Positions 9,571 to 18,987 of a stretch of 47,387 bases of DNA are shown piece by piece. The DNA is taken from NCBI GenBank assembly GCA_024763455.1, contig JANTFL010000005.1:1-47387 (forward strand). The letters run 5' to 3'. Below the pieces are notes generated by a model, which saw nothing but the letters and a program-made list of their open reading frames with translations, did not search any database and had not been told where the DNA came from. Each line of letters opens with the position of its first letter. Within the stretch, counting starts at the first letter, position 1. The position numbers were made by a program, and so were the translations under genes. This DNA is from Sediminispirochaeta sp. GTDB taxonomy: Bacteria; Spirochaetota; Spirochaetia; B11-G9.

Positions 9571-11017
9571 GATTCCTGTAGAGTTCCCGGTACTTCTCTG
9601 CCGAATCCTCCCATGAAAAAATCTTTTTCATCCCCCGTTTCATCATTGCGGTAACAGTATCTCTTTCGCTGTACCATAGACGAACCGCTTTTTGTACACC
9701 ATTGCATATTGCCTCCATGTCAGGTGAACTAAGGTAGAAACCGGTTCCCCTTTCCGGATCGGTATAAATGTCTACAACTGAATCTTTCAACCCTCCCGTC
9801 TGTGTAACAATGGGAACCGTTCCATACCGCAAAGAATAGATCTGATTCAAACCGCATGGCTCGTACCGGCTCGGCATCAGAAAATAGTCTGAGGCTGCTT
9901 CGATAAGATGAGCAAGAGTGTTATCAAATCCTATAATAACCCGGAGGTTTGCGAAACGGTCCTGAAGCTCAGTTAATGAATCTTCTATCCATTTTTCACC
10001 TGTTCCCAGGATTACAATCTGAACATTGTTTTCTTTCAGGATACATTCCAATGCCCCTGCATCTCTGCTGCAGAGTTCGTTGAAACCCTTTTGTGAGGCA
10101 AGCCTGCTTACCATGCCGATTAAGGGTAGATCATCCCCGCCTGAAAGATTCAACTGCTTTTTTAAGAGCGATTTAAGCTTCCTTTTCCCTGTGGTATCTT
10201 CCGCGCTGAAGTTGAGCGGCAGATACGGATCAGTTTCCGGATTCCATTGAGTGTAATCTGCTCCGTTTAGTATACCAAAGAGTATATCCTTTTTTTGGAT
10301 GAGGATATCTTCCATACCCTCTCCAAAGGATGAAGTTTTAATCTCTTCTGCATAGCTTGGAGAGACGGTTGTAATAATATCGCTGTTAAGGAGCCCTGTT
10401 TTTAAAAAGTTAAAGGTATCGCTGTATACCGCTTTCCTCCGGCTCACCGACATCCATGGGAGTCCGGATGCATGGATGTCATGTTTAGAGAAAACACCCT
10501 GATATCCGATATTATGAATGGTGATGACGGATTTAACTTCCTTAAACGCATTACCTCCGTCCCCGTTAGTAAGGTAGGCGGGTACAAGTGCCGCCTGCCA
10601 ATCGTGCAGATGGATTACATCAGGGATCCAGTCAATCTTCTGGCAGAGGGTAAAAACAGAACGGTTTAACAGTACAAACCGGCGGTGATTGTCCCGGTAC
10701 GCTCCGGAATCTTTATCTCCGTACATTCCCTCTCTTTCGGTGAAGTATGGATGAGCGAGGAAGAAAACCTGAATGTTACTCCCCTCTAGAAACGTTTTAT
10801 AGAATGTGACCTGTACGTTACCAAACTGGGCAGGGACAGCTGCGTGTATGCTGTCGGAATCAAACAGATCCCGGTCTAATGATGCATAACCAGGGATCAG
10901 TATTTTTACATCCTCCCCCTTCTCTCCCAGCTCTTTGGAGAGAGAGGAAACTACATCCGCCAGCCCTCCTGTTTTTGCATAGGGGACACATTCACTTGAG
11001 ACCATGAGTATCTTCAT
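9557..11017 (-). CDS. glgA: Glycogen synthase (ADP-glucose type, GT5)
   Basis: Transfers glucose from ADP-glucose to the growing alpha-1,4-glucan. 486 residues, the usual size. The N-terminal ADP-glucose site is KTGGLADVVSSL (about 15-26), followed by VIHLHDWQAALVPAYL. The C-terminal GT-B lobe has SRLASQKGF and the SRYEPCGLNQIYSLRYGT motif with TQTGGLKDSV. It is the last gene of a minus-strand run trxB-nagZ-GNAT-glgA, 15 nt after the GNAT gene. Its end overlaps the mrfB end by 14 nt. Confidence 0.97.
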   Translation of the reverse strand: MKILMVSSECVPYAKTGGLADVVSSLSKELGEKGEDVKILIPGYASLDRDLFDSDSIHAAVPAQFGNVQVTFYKTFLEGSNIQVFFLAHPYFTEREGMYGDKDSGAYRDNHRRFVLLNRSVFTLCQKIDWIPDVIHLHDWQAALVPAYLTNGDGGNAFKEVKSVITIHNIGYQGVFSKHDIHASGLPWMSVSRRKAVYSDTFNFLKTGLLNSDIITTVSPSYAEEIKTSSFGEGMEDILIQKKDILFGILNGADYTQWNPETDPYLPLNFSAEDTTGKRKLKSLLKKQLNLSGGDDLPLIGMVSRLASQKGFNELCSRDAGALECILKENNVQIVILGTGEKWIEDSLTELQDRFANLRVIIGFDNTLAHLIEAASDYFLMPSRYEPCGLNQIYSLRYGTVPIVTQTGGLKDSVVDIYTDPERGTGFYLSSPDMEAICNGVQKAVRLWYSERDTVTAMMKRGMKKIFSWEDSAEKYRELYRNLISR

Positions 11018-11032
11018 AGGTATATTATGGAT

Positions 11033-11899
11033 CTAATAATCGATATAAACAATACGATAGTTGCCTATTTTATTAAAACCTGTTTTGAGATAGAGATTTC
11101 CTGCAGCTTTGTTATCCTTTTTCACAAAGAGAATGCTTTTTTTTCTTAATTTTGCAGATTCAAACATTAACTGTTTCATTAGAATAGTGGAGAAACCCTT
11201 CCTCCTGTATGTATAATCGGTGAAAACCCCTCCTATTTGTGCATAGTTAACTCCCAGGGCATTTGTATTCACCTTTGCAACAGGGATCCCCTCTTTTTCT
11301 GTATAGAGGAGAATCTGATTCCTGCAGGTATCTTTCAAATTTTTTAAAACAATTCTTCTATTAAGGCAGCTGCTGTCCAATAAGACTTCATCCGTCATAT
11401 ACTTCTCTTCCAGGGGAAGCAATTTTTCCGCGTCTTTTTCTTCTGCTCTTTTTATATTCGGGAAACCCCGGGGAATGAAAGGCGGCGCCATCGGGAAATC
11501 TGCAGCCAGAAGGTTGTACTCTATTTCGGCACGCGTATTACTGCTTAAAAGATTTTTAAATGCCGTAACATCAGGATCTGTCCCCATGATACATAAAATC
11601 TTTCTAAAGCTGGACAGGAAACGGATGGTTGCCTTCTGAAAGAGAGTATCGTGTAACGGTAATTCTGGGCTCAGTATAGGGAGAAACAGTCCGGTAGGAG
11701 TAATCATGACCACACCCAGAATATCCTGTAAGCCTGCTGTTTTTAAACAGAATATCCTGCTGGTCAACCGACGGATCTGCCGGAAATCCCCCTGGAGATT
11801 AATGAGTCTTGATGTCAGGGAAACAGATTTCCACTCATTTTCAATGATAAAACGGATTAAACCGGGGAACAGGTTCTGCTCGAGAGGGATCCACTTCAT
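11033..11899 (-). CDS. GNAT-family N-acetyltransferase, substrate unknown
   Basis: 288 residues. The C-terminal GNAT core is clear: GVNYAQIGGVFTDYTYRRKGF carries strand 4 and the acetyl-CoA pyrophosphate loop RRKGFS (about 232-237), then VKKDNKAAGNLYLKTGFNKIG. The N-terminal 130 residues are a divergent helical/strand region, giving a size larger than a single GNAT domain. It overlaps nagZ by the ATGA quartet (11896-11899), so translation is coupled. Context gives no direct clue to the acceptor. Confidence 0.85.
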   Translation of the reverse strand: MKWIPLEQNLFPGLIRFIIENEWKSVSLTSRLINLQGDFRQIRRLTSRIFCLKTAGLQDILGVVMITPTGLFLPILSPELPLHDTLFQKATIRFLSSFRKILCIMGTDPDVTAFKNLLSSNTRAEIEYNLLAADFPMAPPFIPRGFPNIKRAEEKDAEKLLPLEEKYMTDEVLLDSSCLNRRIVLKNLKDTCRNQILLYTEKEGIPVAKVNTNALGVNYAQIGGVFTDYTYRRKGFSTILMKQLMFESAKLRKKSILFVKKDNKAAGNLYLKTGFNKIGNYRIVYIDY

Positions 11900-13584
11900 T
11901 CAGATGGATACCTGTGCTGATCCAGAGGAATCGGGAGTATCCCTTCGGGGGAAAAACTCCCGAGCAGAGCGGAAAATCCAGCAGTAAAGGATTCCTGCCC
12001 CGTTCCATACACCGCAATTGCACTCTTGATCCAGGGGAGATCCTTTAAGTATACCGGTGTTAGCGAAGAAATTACTATTACAGTGCAGTCCAGTTCTCTA
12101 AGCTGCTTTAGTATCTCTACTCCTGTTCTGTTAGCCATGGAGAAAATGACCGTATCATATTCTGCAGCAGTCCTCAGGAATGATTCCTGAAGACGGGGAA
12201 CCTCGTTTTGTGATGGAGCAAAGGGAAAGTAAAAGGTATCTGCTTCCGGAAAATATTCTTTTCCAGTCGACAGGAAGAGTCTATAGGGAGCTGCAATCAG
12301 GACCTTCCCCGCAGTTTCCGGTTGCAGGGGAATATCTTTTTCCCTTAGCATGGTTACCGATCTGCATGCTTCGTTAAAGAAAAATTCTTGTGCTTCCTGC
12401 GAAGGGATACCTTCCTTAATAGCATCAATATCCGGATACAAGGGGACTCTATCATCTCCCTTAAGGTACTTCAGCTTTACCGTAAGAATCCGTTTTACAG
12501 CCTGTTGTACTTTTTTATTAAATCCGGAATCCTCCTCCATCCTGTGCAGCATTCTGTTCCAGACCTCTTCATAAATTTCAACCCCATGGGAAATTAGTAT
12601 AATATCATTTCCCGCTTCAATAGCGTCTATACATGCCTGGGATGTGTTATGTGCCGCAGAGGTTGCTCCTCCCATCCTCATGTCATCGGTGATAATGATT
12701 CCTTCAAAACCCATTTTTTCCCGTAATAGTCCTGTGAGAAAATAAGGTGAAAGTGATGCTGGTTTTATCTCTCCGGTTATTTCAGGAAATGCCAAATGGC
12801 CGCTCATAATTGCAGGAAGATCTTTTTTTACAAGATACCTGTAAGGTAAAAGTTCCCGTTCCCATAACGTATCAATAGTTGTATGGATAACGGGAAGGAC
12901 GCCATGGGAGTCCTGCGTGACATTGCCATGGCCGGGAAAGTGTTTTGCTGTACTGATTACCTTTGAAATATCCTGACCCTGAAAGAATGCCACACTCATT
13001 TCTGCTGTTTCCTGCGGGTTTGAGGAAAAAGAACGGGGGCCGATGACATCCGCTTCGGGGTTTGTATAAACGTCGACAGTAGGTGCAAAGTTCATATTGA
13101 TACCCAGAGTCCGTAGCTGGGTACCGATATAGTAACCTGTCATATATGCATCGTATGGGAGTTTTGTTGCTCCGATACTCAGGTTACCAGGAGTAATGGA
13201 GGTCTTCCCTTTTATGTGACGTACCCATCCACCCTCCTGATCTGTAGCTATAAAGAGCGGAATTTTCAGTTTTGTTTTAGCTGCAGCTTTTTGATAGGCT
13301 CCAATCGTGATTCCCAGGGTAGGCAGATCTACGACATTCCATCCGAATATTTTTACCCCCCCCAGGTTTCTCTTCTCAATCCAGGAAAGAATTTCAGGAG
13401 ATGGACCAGTACCGAAGAACCCGATCATAAATAATTGTCCGAGAAGTTCTTCCCTGTTCATTGATTTGGTAAGCAGCTCCGCATCATGTACCTCAGTACC
13501 GGAGGAATAAAAATCACTCTGCGCTGAAATGAGTAAAGGAAAACTTATAAACAGCGCCAGCACTGCGGTTATGATGCGGTTCAT
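11896..13584 (-). CDS. Exported glycoside hydrolase family 3, NagZ-like beta-N-acetylhexosaminidase
   Basis: 562 residues with a Sec-type signal peptide (MNRIITAVLALFISFPLLISA, cleavage near 21). The GH3 barrel shows ATDQEGGWVRH (115-123), the NagZ-specific KHFPGHG...DSH (214-226) that supplies the His-Asp acid/base pair, and the nucleophile region IITDDMRMGG (D300/D301). A C-terminal domain of about 200 residues extends beyond minimal cytosolic NagZ, as in exported or lipoprotein GH3 enzymes of Bacteroidetes and spirochaetes. Likely role: release of GlcNAc from peptidoglycan fragments in the periplasm. It follows trxB after 9 nt. Confidence 0.88.
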   Translation of the reverse strand: MNRIITAVLALFISFPLLISAQSDFYSSGTEVHDAELLTKSMNREELLGQLFMIGFFGTGPSPEILSWIEKRNLGGVKIFGWNVVDLPTLGITIGAYQKAAAKTKLKIPLFIATDQEGGWVRHIKGKTSITPGNLSIGATKLPYDAYMTGYYIGTQLRTLGINMNFAPTVDVYTNPEADVIGPRSFSSNPQETAEMSVAFFQGQDISKVISTAKHFPGHGNVTQDSHGVLPVIHTTIDTLWERELLPYRYLVKKDLPAIMSGHLAFPEITGEIKPASLSPYFLTGLLREKMGFEGIIITDDMRMGGATSAAHNTSQACIDAIEAGNDIILISHGVEIYEEVWNRMLHRMEEDSGFNKKVQQAVKRILTVKLKYLKGDDRVPLYPDIDAIKEGIPSQEAQEFFFNEACRSVTMLREKDIPLQPETAGKVLIAAPYRLFLSTGKEYFPEADTFYFPFAPSQNEVPRLQESFLRTAAEYDTVIFSMANRTGVEILKQLRELDCTVIVISSLTPVYLKDLPWIKSAIAVYGTGQESFTAGFSALLGSFSPEGILPIPLDQHRYPSE

Positions 13585-13593
13585 CCTGATATG

Positions 13594-14529
13594 CTAAATA
13601 TAACTCATCCCTTTGATATCATCGATATGCTGAGATGCGCAATGAGTAGCAACTGCACCCTCTCCTGCTGCAACGACAACCTGTCTGAACGGGGTTGCCC
13701 GTACATCACCGACTGCATACAGCCCTTTGACCTCGGTTTCCATGCATTGATCGGTTACTATGTACCCTGCCTCATCCTTGGGCAGCTCCGGAACAAGTTT
13801 GGTTTGAGGAATAGTGCCTATAAATATAAAGACTGCATCCATTTCTTCCTCGTAAGTTTCTCCCGTTTCAGTATTTTCAAGTACTACAGATCCGATCTTC
13901 ATGGTTCCTTTGATCTCTTTAAGGATATGATTGAACCGTACCTCAATATTCTTGTTCTTGAGCACCCGGTCAGCGAGTGCTTTTTGAGCCCTAAACCGGT
14001 CTCTTCTGTGTATCATGATGATATTGTCACTTAAATTGGAAAGATATGAGGCCTCATCACAGGCAGCATCCCCTCCACCGACAACAAGAATCTTTTTGCC
14101 CTTAAAAAACGGCCCGTCACAGGTTGCACAGTAGGAAACGCCACGGCCGGTAAACTCTTTTTCTCCGGGAACACCGAGAAGCTTGTTCTTTGCCCCGGTA
14201 GCAATAATTACTGCGTATGAGGTGAAGCTGCCTTTGGAAGTTTCAATATGAAAAATATCACCCTCTTTCTTTATACTTCTTGCGGAAGCAGTAAGAAACT
14301 CCGCCCCGAAATCGATTGCCTGTTTTTCCATCAATTGAGAAAAATCAATACCTGAAATGGTCTCAGGAATACCAGGATAGTTTTCAAGATCACTGATAAT
14401 AAGCGCCTGTCCTCCCGGAGCCATCTCCTCGATTACCAATACCTTAAGGTTTGCTCTTGCTGCATACTGGGCAGCTGAAATGCCTCCGGGGCCTCCCCCT
14501 ATTATAATAAGATCTCTATCTACATCCAT
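13594..14529 (-). CDS. trxB: Thioredoxin reductase
   Basis: FAD enzyme that passes electrons from NADPH to thioredoxin. 311 residues: FAD site IIGGGPGGISAAQYAARA (9-26), redox motif CATC (134-137), NADPH site VVGGGDAACDEASYL, and C-terminal FAD contact GLYAVGDVRATPFRQVVVAAGEGA. Start supported by AGGAGG 5 nt upstream. First gene of the minus run towards glgA. No clean promoter: a TTGACT lies upstream on the minus strand at about 14581-14586 but lacks a good -10 at 17 nt. Thioredoxin itself is not in the window. Confidence 0.97.
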   Translation of the reverse strand: MDVDRDLIIIGGGPGGISAAQYAARANLKVLVIEEMAPGGQALIISDLENYPGIPETISGIDFSQLMEKQAIDFGAEFLTASARSIKKEGDIFHIETSKGSFTSYAVIIATGAKNKLLGVPGEKEFTGRGVSYCATCDGPFFKGKKILVVGGGDAACDEASYLSNLSDNIIMIHRRDRFRAQKALADRVLKNKNIEVRFNHILKEIKGTMKIGSVVLENTETGETYEEEMDAVFIFIGTIPQTKLVPELPKDEAGYIVTDQCMETEVKGLYAVGDVRATPFRQVVVAAGEGAVATHCASQHIDDIKGMSYI

Positions 14530-14605
14530 AACATCCTCCTGTTGTAATAATATCAGGAAAAGTAAGAAAAAACAGTAACTTAGTCAAGTGAAATCAAACC
14601 CTTCC

Positions 14606-14633
14606 TAAACTCGGGCTCAAAATGCTCCGATTA
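14606..14633 (+). promoter_or_regulatory. Candidate sigma-28 (FliA-type) promoter for flgN-flgK-flgL-fliW-csrA
   Basis: TAAA (14606-14609), 16-nt spacer, TCCGATTA (14626-14633), which matches 6 of 8 positions of the flagellar -10 consensus GCCGATAA. Sits 24 nt before flgN. The same TAAA-N16 geometry appears before the distal flagellin gene. Confidence 0.6.
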
Positions 14634-14657
14634 TAGAAATAAGAGGAATTTGCACTG

Positions 14658-15161
14658 ATGGAAGGATCTATGGAAACTATTGATAATTTAACTGAAATAA
14701 TGAAGAAAGAGATTGATCAGCTGACGAGATTTGCGGTTACCGGCGAAAGTATTATGCAGAATCTCATGGATAAAGACTGGGAAAGCCTTCAAGTACACCT
14801 TATCCTTTCAAATACCCTGAGTCAGAGCATTCAATCGGCTGAAAGTAAACGGGATCTGTTGTATCGGGAGTTAAAAGAGAGTCTTTCCGCGTCAGAAAAT
14901 GATACTTTCTACCAGGTTGTATCAAAATTGGAACCGAAGAAACGGGAAGGGCTGACAGATACGTTCAGAAATCTCAAACTGGCACTCCTGCAGGCACAGG
15001 GGGTCAGCTGGCGGATCGAGGCGTATGTTGCTTCAGCCGGGAGCACCATGAAGGAACTTATGAACCGGATATTCCCACATAGAAAGGGAACTTTGTACTC
15101 CCGGAACGGGGCGGCAAAAGAGGCGGGGAATAACCCCATGGTTTTGAACAAAAAACTATAA
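14658..15161 (+). CDS. flgN: FlgN-type export chaperone for hook-associated proteins
   Basis: 167 residues, mostly helical (about 1-130: ETIDNLTEIMKKEIDQLTRF, LILSNTLSQSIQSAESKRDLL), typical of FlgN, which binds FlgK and FlgL in the cytosol before export. Position immediately before flgK and flgL is the strongest evidence. The start at 14658 has AGAGGAA about 9 nt upstream; an in-frame ATG at 14670 with GGAAGGA too close is less likely. The last 35 residues are basic and probably disordered. Confidence 0.78.
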   Translation: MEGSMETIDNLTEIMKKEIDQLTRFAVTGESIMQNLMDKDWESLQVHLILSNTLSQSIQSAESKRDLLYRELKESLSASENDTFYQVVSKLEPKKREGLTDTFRNLKLALLQAQGVSWRIEAYVASAGSTMKELMNRIFPHRKGTLYSRNGAAKEAGNNPMVLNKKL

Positions 15162-15182
15162 TCCTTATAAAGGCGGGATACT

Positions 15183-17060
15183 ATGCAATCTACATTTGCA
15201 GGAATAGAGATAGGAAAGAGAAGTCTGATAGCACATAATGTAGGGCTGACCACTACGGGCCATAACCTGAGTAATGCTTCTGTTGAAGGTTACAGCAGGC
15301 AGCGGGTGATGATGAGTGCGTTTGATCCTATCTATGCTCCGGAACTCAACCGGGAAAACACACCCGGACAAGTCGGCCAGGGAGTGGTTGTCGAGAGTGT
15401 TAAAAGGGTCCATGACCAGATTCTGGAAGGACGTATAGTCAGCCAGGCGAATGGTAAGGGGTACTGGGAAGCCCGGGACAAGTATCTGCTCATGGTAGAG
15501 CAGGTATATAACGAACCGAAGGACACTTCGCTACGCACCCGGCTGGATGAATTCTGGGAAGGATGGCAGGAGCTTTCCCTTCATCCGGAGGAAATGGCTG
15601 CACGAAGAACAGTTATAACCCGGGGGAAAACCCTGGTTGATGCAATTCATGTTCAGTATGAGGGGCTGAAACAGGTTCGGGATATGATTGAAGATGACGT
15701 AACAGCAACGGTACGGCAGGTAAACTCCTATCTTGATGATATCAGCAGCCTCAACGAAGAGATAGTCAAGGTAAAGGCCATGGGGGATAACCCCAATGAC
15801 CTGCTGGACAAGAGGGATTTGCTGGTAACCAGGCTCTCCTCGGTCGTAAATATAAGCGTGGATAACAGGGACCCGGATGAATACACAGTCACATCCGGAG
15901 GGTACCATCTTATTCAGGGGAGGGTAGTCACTCACCTTGAAGCCGAGAGCAACCCCCTGAATGAGGGATATTCATCGGTAAAGTGGGAGGGAAGCGGCGA
16001 GGAGACTGCTTTCTCCGGGGGTAAACTTGCCGGCCTTCTTGAATTGAGGGATGTTGATGTTAAACAGGAAATCCAGAACCTTGATATGATGGCGGTAAAC
16101 TTTATTGATCTTGTTAATGAGAATCATCGGGCAGGATACGGTCTCAACGGAAAGAGCGGGCTTGATTTTTTTACCGAATATCCGTTTGTTAACAATGTAG
16201 CAGGCAACTATGACAGAAACGGTGACGGGCAGTTTGATTCAACCTACCTGTTCAGGATTACGGGCAGCAACACGCTTCTGCCTCAGGATCAGATAGGTCT
16301 AGAAGGGATCATGACACTATCCGGCCCCAAGGGTACGATTGATGTTCCCTATCATCCGACAGATACGGTCGAAGATGTAATCAAACGGATTAATATGTCA
16401 GGTTCTGAGGTTGTTGCACGGCTGAACAAGGATGGACGCCTTCAGATAAAGGCTTCACCGGCCTTCGATCCTGCAAATCCCGATTTTGTCATCCGGCACG
16501 TTGAGGATTCAGGGCAGTTTCTTGCCGGTTATGCAGGTATTCTAAACAATCCCGGTGCTGCGGGGGCCTATACCTTTGATCAGGCAGATGCAGTTGCTGT
16601 TTTACGGGGCGGTAACCTCACCTATGGTGTTACTCCGACGATGCATCCATCTGCATGGGTTGAGATCAACGGTGCTCTTGAGGCAGATCCGGATTCAATA
16701 GCTGCAGGGTTCGGTATCAATGGGAGACCAGCCCACTCCGGGGATGGTTCTGCAGCATTGTCGATTGCCCGTTTGCGGAACAGCGATATTATGGTGGGAA
16801 AAGCTCCGAATTTTGACGAGTATTTTGCTGCCACGGTAGCAAATGCGGGGCTTAAAGGTGAAGCAGCTTCCCAGGCATTGAAAACCCAGGAACTGATTAT
16901 GAAAAAACTTTCAGATTTAAAAGAATCAATTTCCGGGGTTAATATAGACGAAGAGTTGTCGCAGATGATCAAGTTTCAGCATGGGTATAATGCAGCATCA
17001 AGATTTGTATCCGAGATCAACAAAATGCTTGATACAATTATTAACAGGATGGGGGTGTAG
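15183..17060 (+). CDS. flgK: Flagellar hook-associated protein 1 (FlgK)
   Basis: Exported protein forming the first hook-filament junction ring. 625 residues, longer than the 550 common in enterobacteria. The N-terminal D0 region FAGIEIGKRSLIAHNVGLTTTGHNLSNASVEGYSRQRV has the rod/hook-family ANxxxTGYS-like signature, and the C-terminal D0 helix is SGVNIDEELSQMIKFQHGYNAASRFVSEINKMLDTI. The extra length lies in the variable central domains. Ribosome site GGCGGG precedes the ATG. flgL follows after 5 nt. Confidence 0.96.
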   Translation: MQSTFAGIEIGKRSLIAHNVGLTTTGHNLSNASVEGYSRQRVMMSAFDPIYAPELNRENTPGQVGQGVVVESVKRVHDQILEGRIVSQANGKGYWEARDKYLLMVEQVYNEPKDTSLRTRLDEFWEGWQELSLHPEEMAARRTVITRGKTLVDAIHVQYEGLKQVRDMIEDDVTATVRQVNSYLDDISSLNEEIVKVKAMGDNPNDLLDKRDLLVTRLSSVVNISVDNRDPDEYTVTSGGYHLIQGRVVTHLEAESNPLNEGYSSVKWEGSGEETAFSGGKLAGLLELRDVDVKQEIQNLDMMAVNFIDLVNENHRAGYGLNGKSGLDFFTEYPFVNNVAGNYDRNGDGQFDSTYLFRITGSNTLLPQDQIGLEGIMTLSGPKGTIDVPYHPTDTVEDVIKRINMSGSEVVARLNKDGRLQIKASPAFDPANPDFVIRHVEDSGQFLAGYAGILNNPGAAGAYTFDQADAVAVLRGGNLTYGVTPTMHPSAWVEINGALEADPDSIAAGFGINGRPAHSGDGSAALSIARLRNSDIMVGKAPNFDEYFAATVANAGLKGEAASQALKTQELIMKKLSDLKESISGVNIDEELSQMIKFQHGYNAASRFVSEINKMLDTIINRMGV

Positions 17061-17065
17061 GATAG

Positions 17066-18310
17066 ATGGACCGCGTCAGCACGAATATGTCCAACAATGA
17101 TATGCAGTATTATATGCAATTAAGAAGTGCAGATATGAATGAACTGCAGAATAAAATGGCAGAGCAGACCAGAATTCATGATCTGAGGGATGATCCGGTG
17201 GCTGCCGCTCATTCTGTCCGTTACCTTTCCAATATTAAAAGGATGGAGAGGTATACCAGAAATATAGATACTGTTCTGGGAGAAAACAGGGTAGCAGAGG
17301 GGTACATGAAAAGCGCTAACGATATTCTGCACCGTATACGGGAGCTTGCAGTGCAGGGGGCAAACGACACCTATACCAAGGAAGACAAAATGATTATGGG
17401 AACTGAGGTGAACGAATTGCTGAATGAACTGGTTTCCATTGCCAACGCGAAGACTCCTGACGGTACAAGTATGTTTGCAGGAGACCGGACACGGAGTGAT
17501 GCCTACAGGGTCCTGAGCGGAAATGTACCCGGCAGTACCTCCAATGTTATTACTTCAGTAGAGTACCGGGGAAGTATAAATATAAATAATATTGAGGTGT
17601 CCGACGGCAGTTATGTCCAAAGCGGTTTCCCCGGTAATCAGGTTTTCTGGGCTGAGCACCAGCAGATTATTTCTGACCGGAATGCTGCTGAGTATTCAGC
17701 TCCCTCGGACACAAATATCAGGATTGATAATGCAGTAATCAATATAACGGCAGGAGATAATATACATGCAATAATTTCCAAGATAAATAATTCTGATGCT
17801 GCAGTCAAAGCATCGCTGGATCCGGTTAAAAATTCTCTTGTACTGGAGACTACAACTCCCCATGAGATATGGATGGAAGACAGCACCGACGGTAATGTTC
17901 TGAAGGATCTTGGACTTATTACCGGTAATGGCAGACCGCCGTATAATCTGAATAAAGATGCTGTTAAGGGGGGAGGGTCGCTCTTTGATATGATAATAAA
18001 CATGAGGGATCAGCTCTATGAGGGTAATACCCTCAATATCGGCGGAGCGGGGCTGAAGGGGATAACCATAGCTCAGAATAATCTCGTTGGTAACATTGCG
18101 CGTTTGGGTTCAACAGAAGAACGGCTTAAAAAAGTACAGGAACGTCTTACCTATGAGATTCCGGAAGTTCAGGATAGAAATTCAAAAGAAACAGACCTGG
18201 ACATGACAAAGGCGATAACGGATCTGAAGATGCTGGAATATACCCACAAGGCAGCGCTGCAAACTGCCGGAAGAATTCTTCAACCAACGTTGCTGGACTT
18301 TTTGAGGTAA
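17066..18310 (+). CDS. flgL: Flagellar hook-associated protein 3 (FlgL)
   Basis: Second hook-filament junction protein, flagellin-like. 414 residues. N-terminal region includes RVSTNMSNNDMQYYMQLRSADMNELQNKMAEQ and NDILHRIRELAVQGANDTYTKEDK, the segment shared with flagellins. The C-terminus DLDMTKAITDLKMLEYTHKAALQTAGRILQPTLLDFLR is a typical FlgL D0 helix. A 130-residue central insertion is the variable outer domain. Spaced 5 nt from flgK and 3 nt from fliW. Confidence 0.95.
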   Translation: MDRVSTNMSNNDMQYYMQLRSADMNELQNKMAEQTRIHDLRDDPVAAAHSVRYLSNIKRMERYTRNIDTVLGENRVAEGYMKSANDILHRIRELAVQGANDTYTKEDKMIMGTEVNELLNELVSIANAKTPDGTSMFAGDRTRSDAYRVLSGNVPGSTSNVITSVEYRGSININNIEVSDGSYVQSGFPGNQVFWAEHQQIISDRNAAEYSAPSDTNIRIDNAVINITAGDNIHAIISKINNSDAAVKASLDPVKNSLVLETTTPHEIWMEDSTDGNVLKDLGLITGNGRPPYNLNKDAVKGGGSLFDMIINMRDQLYEGNTLNIGGAGLKGITIAQNNLVGNIARLGSTEERLKKVQERLTYEIPEVQDRNSKETDLDMTKAITDLKMLEYTHKAALQTAGRILQPTLLDFLR

Positions 18311-18313
18311 TAT

Positions 18314-18769
18314 ATGGAAGTACAAACAAAGGCCTACGGGCTTCTCAACGTCGATGAACGTCAGAAAATACATTTCCCTGCAGGGATTCTGGGTTTTGAA
18401 AATTTAAAGGACTACGTCCTGCTCGATGCATCCCAACAGCCGTTTTACTGGCTGCAGTCCATGGATCTTGTAGAGATTGCATTCGTTCTGATCAATCCTG
18501 CTGTTTTCAGGACCGATTATAGCCCTGATGTTTCCGATGCGGAGCTGCAGGAGATTGGCCTCGATTCAGTGGAATCAGAGAATGCCCTGGTTTTTGCGAT
18601 TGTAACAATTCCGGAAAATCAATCAAGGATGACTGCAAATCTGCAGGGACCGATCCTGATAAACAGAAAGAAACGGATTGCAAGGCAGTGTATATCTACA
18701 AATTCAAAATGGAAAACCCAGCACTACATCCTTGAGGAGTTAGCCGCCGGAAAGGAAAGTGTATGCTGA
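18314..18769 (+). CDS. fliW: Flagellar assembly factor FliW
   Basis: 151 residues. FliW binds free flagellin or CsrA; when flagellin is scarce FliW is free and holds CsrA, lifting repression of flagellin translation (established in Bacillus subtilis). Typical motifs: [66 protein letters not shown]. The 3' end overlaps csrA by 7 nt, so the antagonist pair is made together. Confidence 0.96.
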   Translation: MEVQTKAYGLLNVDERQKIHFPAGILGFENLKDYVLLDASQQPFYWLQSMDLVEIAFVLINPAVFRTDYSPDVSDAELQEIGLDSVESENALVFAIVTIPENQSRMTANLQGPILINRKKRIARQCISTNSKWKTQHYILEELAAGKESVC

Positions 18770-18987
18770 TACTTTCCAGAAAGAAAAATGAAAGCATCAT
18801 TATAAATGATAATATTGAAGTTTCTGTTGTGGAGATAAAGGGGGATCAGATAAAACTGGGTATAAAAGCCCCCCGTTCTGTCAAAGTCTTCAGACAGGAG
18901 GTTTACCTTGCGATTCAAGAGGCAAATAAGGAAGCTGTCAAGTCTGGGTCAGTATTGCCTGAAATTGATATCTTTAAAAATCCTTAA
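18763..18987 (+). CDS. csrA: Translational regulator CsrA
   Basis: RNA-binding dimer that recognises GGA in hairpin loops and blocks ribosome binding. 74 residues with canonical [20 protein letters not shown] and [19 protein letters not shown]; the key RNA-contacting Arg44 is present. Likely target: the flagellin mRNAs encoded about 8 kb away, whose leaders each carry two GGA-loop hairpins (see those features). Overlaps fliW by 7 nt. Its 3' end overlaps the convergent HD-GYP gene by 14 nt. Confidence 0.97.
   Translation: MLILSRKKNESIIINDNIEVSVVEIKGDQIKLGIKAPRSVKVFRQEVYLAIQEANKEAVKSGSVLPEIDIFKNP

Noticed and set aside
13591..14034. Plus-strand frame of 147 codons opposite trxB
   Set aside because: Antisense shadow of a clear thioredoxin reductase; the Cys-rich product reflects the complementary codons.
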